Shown here piece by piece: positions 21,501-22,893 of a DNA stretch of 22,893 nucleotides. Under the pieces are notes generated by a model. It saw only the letters and a program-made list of their open reading frames with translations, made no database searches and was not told the DNA's origin. This DNA comes from Sphaeroforma arctica JP610. Its lineage: Eukaryota > Opisthokonta > Ichthyosporea > Ichthyophonida. The stretch lies in assembly GCF_001186125.1 (NCBI RefSeq), contig NW_014040421.1, forward strand, positions 93,403 through 116,295, read 5' to 3'. The position numbers and the translations under genes are program-made. The stretch's first letter is position 1, and each line of letters starts with the position of its first letter.

Positions 21501-22039
21501 TTGACTTGTGAGTTGTGACACGGGAACAGTAGCATCCACTAGTCTGGCATGACACGTGTGTGTATGTGCACTCTATTTGGTCCACACAAGCGCCCCATCC
21601 TGACAGTCGAAACGATGAATAGCTAGATCACGACGGTGCAATGGGAATGATATGAGTCATGCAAGTATAGACATGAGGAGATAAGTATACATCAACTCTA
21701 GGGGCATGAGGGGAAATGTGGACATCGTGTAAATCAGCTCTAAGCAATGTTTAAAACAGGTACGCATCAGAGAAAGATTCCTATGGACAGATATCTCAAG
21801 CAAAGTACACTCGAAACACACGTACAAAGGCGTGACTTTGAAGAGCTGGCTGGAAGGTAGGACCGACACCAACACACTACTCGAGGATACTCTCCCATCC
21901 AAGTCTTCGCTGACTGTTTGCGTATTCACAGGCACACGCGACAGCTCCGCGTCCACTGTGGTGGGGATGAACCCCAGATCCAAGTAAGCGCTCTCGGTAT
22001 AACCTTCCCCATTGAGACTGTGCAGCGCCCAGGGGCGGT
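7709..22039 (-). CDS. VWA8: VWA8-like protein, 3' part of the gene (18 exons)
   Basis: Eighteen minus-strand exons with GT..AG borders join in one frame (2,276 bases, 757 residues and a TGA stop). In vertebrates VWA8 is a mitochondrial protein of about 1,900 residues with dynein/MoxR-like AAA+ modules followed by a long C-terminal region and a VWA domain. The part here corresponds to the C-terminal 40%. Landmarks shared with human VWA8, as I remember it, include HGKE, DDAK..DGL.GE..IYKRRGE, a MIDAS motif (DLSASM), Y.IVGHSG, SGD.T, V.SDAN..RY.I and NA.AIFI. Phases fit at all 17 joins and alignment lengths agree at most of them. Introns range from 268 to 1,192 bases. The AAA+ domains and start codon lie outside the window on the right. 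Differences include a poly-Gly linker in place of a conserved block. A VWA8 paralogue is a possible alternative. Confidence 0.85.
8100..8230 (-). CDS. VWA8: VWA8 exon 17 of the window
   Basis: The exon (131 bases) encodes [20 protein letters not shown], then [20 protein letters not shown]. Human VWA8 has DEYFVIVLSDANLSRYGIHP and KFAQILTRDPQVNAFAIFIG here. The Asp of VSDAN is the distal MIDAS Asp of the VWA fold. Donor GTATGT; the acceptor CTTATCGTGAAG is fixed by the phase with exon 16. Confidence 0.95.
8725..8783 (-). CDS. VWA8: VWA8 exon 16 of the window
   Basis: This small exon (59 bases) encodes [19 protein letters not shown] and matches human GDHTLEGTEHAIKDIVKEE. Acceptor ATTGCTTCAG, donor GTGTGT. 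The first codon is completed from exon 15 (Ser) and the last by exon 17 (Ala). Confidence 0.9.
8784..9975 (-). other. VWA8: VWA8 intron with simple repeats
   Basis: This is the longest intron of the window (1,192 bases). It holds a (CTA)n/(TA)n/(ACAT)n/(CA)n run at about 9828-9927 and otherwise AT-rich sequence. An open minus-strand frame at 9241-9588 shows no similarity to VWA8 or any family I recognise. Confidence 0.6.
9976..10151 (-). CDS. VWA8: VWA8 exon 15 of the window
   Basis: Acceptor ACGATCACACAG precedes 176 bases encoding [37 protein letters not shown] and [17 protein letters not shown]. It matches human CMVMEAFENYEEKFQYDIVG, HSGDG and the MHAHSQFCMSGD region with equal length. 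The donor used is GTTAGG (phase 2), because it gives SVSGDNT with the next exon; GTGAGG five bases earlier would break the frame. Confidence 0.9.
10410..10531 (-). pseudogene. VWA8: Degenerate copy of the 3' half of VWA8 exon 14
   Basis: On the minus strand GGCATTTGTTGTG, ATGTCTAGG, GACTGAGATAGGCG and TTGCCGATACGACGGCATTTG appear in the same order as GGCATTTGTAGTG, ATGTCTCGT, GACTGGGATAAGCG and TTGCCGATGCGATGGTATGTA in exon 14 and its donor. Many differences are transitions. The copy has an in-frame stop, small length changes and GC in place of the GT donor, so it cannot serve as an exon in this form. Confidence 0.6.
10573..10610 (-). pseudogene. VWA8: Second degenerate copy of the exon 14 3' end
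   Basis: The 38 bases beginning GACCGAGGTAAGATG and ending CTCGCCGATGCTATG follow the exon 14 end GACTGGGATAAGCGG ... CTTGCCGATGCGATG with one single-base gap and several transitions. It lies between exon 14 and the copy at 10410-10531. Short length makes this one less certain. Confidence 0.45.
10700..11005. repeat. 30-bp minisatellite with 120-bp higher-order repeat
   Basis: About ten units related to TCTTGTACGACATACCTTAT plus ATGACACATA follow one another, each built from two diverged half units of about 15 bases. The sequence around 10774-10812 recurs almost unchanged exactly 120 bases on (10894-10932), giving a four-unit higher-order period. Because 30 is a multiple of three, both strands show long open frames, which are artefacts. 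The array lies in the intron between exons 14 and 15. Confidence 0.9.
11059..11229 (-). CDS. VWA8: VWA8 exon 14 of the window, MIDAS motif
   Basis: The exon (171 bases, phase 0) encodes [20 protein letters not shown], then [20 protein letters not shown] and [10 protein letters not shown]. It matches human DGLTGEKSIYKRRGELEPQL and KPKRLRLVVDVSGSMYRFN. DLSAS (about residues 574-578 of the window product) is the DxSxS part of the metal-ion-dependent adhesion site; Gly of the usual DxSGS is Ala here. Acceptor AAATTTATAG, donor GTATGT. Two decayed copies of its 3' half lie in the next intron. Confidence 0.93.
11230..12389 (-). other. VWA8: VWA8 intron, mostly unique sequence
   Basis: The 1,160-base intron between exons 13 and 14 contains short TA/TG-rich runs near 11255-11330 and an 11-base G run at 11491-11501. 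No exon relic, RNA gene or element was recognised. Confidence 0.6.
12390..12563 (-). CDS. VWA8: VWA8 exon 13 of the window
   Basis: This 174-base exon, phase 0 at both ends, encodes [20 protein letters not shown], then [20 protein letters not shown] and KLL. It matches human TYERFSGAVRRQVHSLRII and AKGKERQWLRHQATGELDDA closely. The segment is a long charged helix that leads into the VWA domain. Acceptor CACCTTAAATAG, donor GTAGGT. Confidence 0.92.
12930..13240. repeat. TA/TATC microsatellite block
   Basis: Nearly continuous (TA)n with interspersed TATC, ATAG and ATATCACA segments fills about 12935-13150, and a second (TA)n run lies at about 13215-13234. The block is inside the intron between exons 12 and 13. 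Confidence 0.9.
13280..13370 (-). CDS. VWA8: VWA8 exon 12 of the window
   Basis: The exon encodes [20 protein letters not shown] and [10 protein letters not shown], matching human QVSQAEKDAVPEEVKRAARE and its helical continuation. Donor GTAAGA in phase 0. The acceptor, TTATCAAAAAG, is purine-rich and weak but is the one that gives the required phase and length. Confidence 0.7.
13886..13988 (-). CDS. VWA8: VWA8 exon 11 of the window, Gly-rich linker
   Basis: Acceptor TTTCATATGCAG and donor GTTTGT bound 103 bases encoding [18 protein letters not shown] and then [23 protein letters not shown], after joining, lines up with human GGPYRLDAGH. The exon has high GC compared with its AT-rich surroundings, as expected from Gly codons. 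Confidence 0.75.
14030..14215. repeat. Imperfect purine-rich repeat, about 54 bp
   Basis: Segments such as GATTAGGGAGGGTTGGGTA, GAATCAAGAATGGTAGTTTA and GAATTAGGAAGGGCAATGGTA recur about every 54 bases, three to four times. The minus strand therefore reads a repeating LPFLILxH-like pattern of 18 residues. It lies in the intron between exons 10 and 11 and appears to be a decaying minisatellite. Confidence 0.5.
14585..14815. repeat. TA-rich microsatellite block
   Basis: Compound (TA)n with TACA, TATG and TATC variants. It gives rise to short Tyr/Ile-rich open frames on both strands that are not genes. It lies in the same intron as the preceding repeat. Confidence 0.9.
14882..14971 (-). CDS. 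VWA8: VWA8 exon 10 of the window, start of Gly-rich linker
   Basis: Ninety bases from acceptor AAACCAG to donor GTATGT encode [20 protein letters not shown] and then DEAQKGGG. Human VWA8 has PHVGGNTWAGGTGGRDTAG in this place; only the GRTGG/GGTGG part resembles it. The acceptor lacks a good pyrimidine tract, but phase (2 in, 1 out) fits both neighbours. Confidence 0.65.
14972..15847 (-). other. VWA8: VWA8 intron, unique sequence
   Basis: The 876-base intron between exons 9 and 10 has no simple repeat of note and no recognised gene. Frames open on either strand are short and without motifs. Confidence 0.5.
15848..15963 (-). CDS. VWA8: VWA8 exon 9 of the window
   Basis: Acceptor CTACTCAAAG and consensus donor GTAAGT bound 116 bases encoding [20 protein letters not shown] and then [11 protein letters not shown]. 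It matches human SLMEWRNMIGQDDRNMQITI and the motif HGKE before the glycine-rich linker. The codon split with exon 8 yields Lys. Confidence 0.8.
15990..16082. repeat. TA and CA microsatellites
   Basis: A TATATAGATATATATA run, then about twelve CA dinucleotides (16026-16050), then (TA)n to about 16080. They lie just upstream of exon 9 in transcription order and close to its acceptor, which may leave little room for a pyrimidine tract. Confidence 0.9.
16483..16545 (-). pseudogene. VWA8: Degenerate copy of the 3' end of VWA8 exon 8
   Basis: On the minus strand TTGTGCAGTAGTGGACAT and AGATGTGTGAGGC occur in the order and spacing of CTGTGCAGCGGAGTGGATAT and GGATGTGTTAAAG at the exon 8 end (16772-16708). 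Roughly two thirds of positions agree by eye, with a few gaps. It lies about 220 bases downstream of the exon. Confidence 0.4.
16709..16959 (-). CDS. VWA8: VWA8 exon 8 of the window
   Basis: The longest exon (251 bases) begins after TCGTCGTCCTCAG and ends at donor GTATGT in phase 2. It encodes [18 protein letters not shown], matching human GYIEVTDLQSKKLRYIPI, and [20 protein letters not shown], matching GVVTVDMGGHIRLWETGLER. The last motif is a typical beta-propeller strand with the Trp of a WD-like repeat. A degenerate copy of its 3' end lies about 220 bases downstream. Confidence 0.85.
17575..17608. repeat. (TA)n microsatellite
   Basis: A nearly pure TA run of about 30 bases in the intron between exons 7 and 8. 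The rest of that intron (16960-17672) is unique sequence without a recognised gene. Confidence 0.9.
17673..17807 (-). CDS. VWA8: VWA8 exon 7 of the window
   Basis: A T/C-rich tract and CTCAG acceptor lead into 135 bases, phase 0 at both ends, encoding [20 protein letters not shown] and [17 protein letters not shown]. Donor GTACGT. Similarity to human VWA8 is low here; borders, phase and open frame carry the call. Confidence 0.6.
18076..18200 (-). CDS. VWA8: VWA8 exon 6 of the window
   Basis: The acceptor TTTCCATACAG precedes 125 bases encoding [20 protein letters not shown] and then [18 protein letters not shown], similar to human [21 protein letters not shown]. The donor needed for phase 0 is GTGACT, which is weak. 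GTGTGA two bases earlier in the gene's sense would be a better donor but breaks the frame, so the 3' border is the least certain of the set. Confidence 0.6.
18468..18510. repeat. (TA)n microsatellite
   Basis: A TA run with ACATA interruptions in the intron between exons 5 and 6; nothing else is recognised in that intron. Confidence 0.85.
18593..18657 (-). CDS. VWA8: VWA8 exon 5 of the window
   Basis: This 65-base exon encodes [20 protein letters not shown], a strand-turn-strand of the kind found in WD40-like blades. The acceptor TGTTGTATATAG follows a T-rich stretch; the donor is GTAGGT in phase 1. The split codon with exon 4 gives Ser. The intron before it carries the 37-bp minisatellite. 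Confidence 0.65.
18686..19079. repeat. 37-bp minisatellite, about ten copies
   Basis: The unit GGCTACTAATGTTAATATAT followed by ACATCATGGTTGTATAT repeats about ten times with few changes, close to the acceptor of exon 5. The high similarity between units suggests recent expansion or homogenisation. Confidence 0.92.
19674..19743 (-). CDS. VWA8: VWA8 exon 4 of the window
   Basis: Acceptor GTGTTTCTCGTCAG leads into 70 bases that encode [20 protein letters not shown]. Joined to exon 3 it gives LDLETERWSHFF with a split Arg codon. The donor is GTATAG in phase 2. It lies in the weakly conserved beta-rich region, so phase and open frame support it more than similarity does. Confidence 0.65.
20171..20263 (-). 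CDS. VWA8: VWA8 exon 3 of the window
   Basis: Acceptor CAAACAG and a consensus donor GTAAGT bound 93 bases encoding [20 protein letters not shown] and FLVLDLETE. This matches human KNWLVFYKEKGNSLTVLDVL (VLD exact, Tyr conserved), a beta-propeller-like strand pair. The number of residues between the Leu-Pro of exon 2 and this motif is nearly the same as in human VWA8 (29 against 28). Confidence 0.75.
20264..20953 (-). other. VWA8: Remainder of the VWA8 intron between exons 2 and 3
   Basis: Open minus-strand frames at 20345-20545 and 20546 onward are present but match no VWA8 segment, and exon 2 joins exon 3 directly with correct phase and length. No element was identified. Confidence 0.5.
20954..21089 (-). 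pseudogene. VWA8: Degenerate tandem copy of VWA8 exon 2 end and donor
   Basis: This 136-base minus-strand unit parallels 21262-21129, which holds the 3' third of exon 2, its donor and the first 94 bases of the intron. Shared blocks in order are TATGCACG.CC, CAGGTACACAT.CACTGG, TATAG.ACACC, AGGTACAT and GAGGGTATATATAC. The spacing between units is about 173-175 bases. A third, weaker unit begins near 20927 (CAGGTGTTTAGTACGAG). The copy keeps the AG|GTACAC junction but has lost the exon's reading frame. Confidence 0.7.
21223..21314 (-). CDS. VWA8: VWA8 exon 2 of the window
   Basis: Acceptor CTTCACTGCCAG and donor GTACAC bound a 92-base exon that reads [17 protein letters not shown]. With the previous exon it forms [12 protein letters not shown], which matches human DTTGRALHRLILP in length and in the Thr-Gly and Leu-Pro positions. 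It ends in phase 1. Its 3' half plus donor is repeated in degenerate form downstream. Confidence 0.7.
21826..22039 (-). CDS. VWA8: VWA8 exon 1 of the window
   Basis: The exon encodes [16 protein letters not shown], then [10 protein letters not shown] and [16 protein letters not shown]. It aligns with the human stretch that contains LYFMNMTGKSG, FVDFFDIFP and the VVLHEQQSNVILLLD strand, part of a beta-rich region. The acceptor follows a TACTAAC branch-point consensus (22071-22065) by 25 bases, a strong sign of the border. It starts with two bases of a split codon and ends at donor GTACGT in phase 2. A second AG, after CTGCACAG, is a less likely start. Confidence 0.7.
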
Positions 22040-22459
22040 CTGGTCATGGGTATGTGTGCGTACAGTTAGTACCATCGTTTGGAACGAGTCGGCTAGATGT
22101 TCAGACTTGTATGGGGTAGTATGTAGGTTGGTACGTCAAGTTTTGCGACAGAGATCATCCGTGTGTGTAGTTTTGCAGGCCATAGGGTGTTTATCCAGCC
22201 ATCTCGTTGAGTTTATGATTTTTGCGTTTGTATTTAAAAAATTGTGAAGCTCACATGTGTAGAGACCGCGAAAGAAATCTATGTAGTGGATACTGAACCG
22301 ATAAAATCAAATCCCACAGCATTTGTGCCATATAACAGTATATTAGTGGAATATATGGGCAGCATCATCCACCCATATACTAGATATGGAATGAGAACCA
22401 ACTATGATACAGACAAACATTGTAAAATGTGTACAAGTGGAAATACTATAGAGTTGCTA
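22040..22459 (-). other. VWA8: VWA8 intron upstream of the first exon seen
   Basis: On the minus strand a TACTAAC branch-point consensus lies at 22071-22065. No further VWA8 exon was recognised up to the repeat block. A + strand frame at 22244-22471 is open for 75 codons without known motifs. Confidence 0.5.
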
Positions 22460-22826
22460 AACTACATATAGATATAACTAAAAATATCGATATAGATATT
22501 GATAGATACATATGTATATTTATACATACAGAGATCTAAACATACATATACATACATATAACATATACATACATACATGCATACATACATACATGCATAC
22601 ATACATACATATAACATATATATACATACATACATATACATACATACATATAACATATACATACATACATACATATACATACATACATATAACATATACA
22701 TACATATATACATATAAATATTCAATATACATACATAAATGCATGTATAAATATATATAGAAATAAACATATATATATACATATATATATAGAAATAGAT
22801 AGAAATATGTATATATATACATGTTC

Positions 22827-22861
<35 letters not shown>

Positions 22862-22893
22862 ATGTGTGTGTGTCGGTGTGTGTGTGTGTGTGT
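22460..22893. repeat. Compound TACA/TATA/TG microsatellite
   Basis: Long (TACA)n with interspersed ATAACATATACATAC units that recur about every 55-60 bases, then (TA)n, then (TG)n up to the window end. The Tyr/Ile/Met-rich frames on both strands are repeat artefacts. Confidence 0.9.

Noticed and set aside
22244-22471. 75-residue + strand open frame
   Set aside because: Amino-acid composition looks plausible, but there is no known motif, no supporting exon on the same strand, and it runs into a microsatellite.
22462-22822. Overlapping Tyr/Ile/Met-rich frames on both strands
   Set aside because: Translations of the TACA/TATA microsatellite.

Overview
The window looks like nuclear DNA of an intron-rich eukaryote. 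Short coding exons with GT..AG borders are separated by introns of about 270-1190 bases that are full of (TA)n, (TACA)n and longer tandem repeats. The density of introns in a conserved gene would suit a unicellular holozoan (for example an ichthyosporean-like protist), but the sequence alone does not fix the organism. No rRNA, tRNA, CRISPR, prokaryotic operon or retroviral element was recognised.

Left third (about 1-6,925). A decayed hAT-type DNA transposon lies on the + strand. Its transposase is split over 2228-6118: two N-terminal Cys/His clusters, a BED finger, an RNase-H-like core and a C-terminal hAT dimerisation domain. It has one clear spliceosomal intron (4789-4900), a frame break at 4367-4380 that has the form of a 14-base GT..AG segment, a further frameshift near 5400, and a non-coding 38-bp repeat block between core and C-terminus. 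Arrays of palindromic repeats lie on both sides (710-864 and 6337-6590). A fragment of a second, related hAT copy lies at 6690-6797, and a small inverted-repeat element at 6810-6925.

Right two thirds (7,709-22,039, minus strand). This is the 3' part of one gene, assembled here from 18 exons that stay in frame across 17 introns and encode 757 residues to the stop. The protein matches the C-terminal part of VWA8 (von Willebrand factor A domain-containing protein 8, a mitochondrial AAA+/VWA protein): a beta-rich middle region, a glycine-rich linker, a helical segment and the VWA domain with a MIDAS motif. The AAA+ modules must be encoded beyond the right edge. The transposon and VWA8 are transcribed towards each other, and candidate poly(A) signals for both strands lie within about 45 bases near 6634-6679.

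Most interesting. Several VWA8 introns carry degenerate tandem copies of the 3' end of the exon just upstream together with its donor region (after exons 2, 8 and 14 of this window), as if the introns had grown by local duplication across exon-intron borders. One of these introns also holds a 30-bp minisatellite with a 120-bp higher-order period. I found no new multi-gene system. All matches are by eye and from memory of the families; none has been searched.
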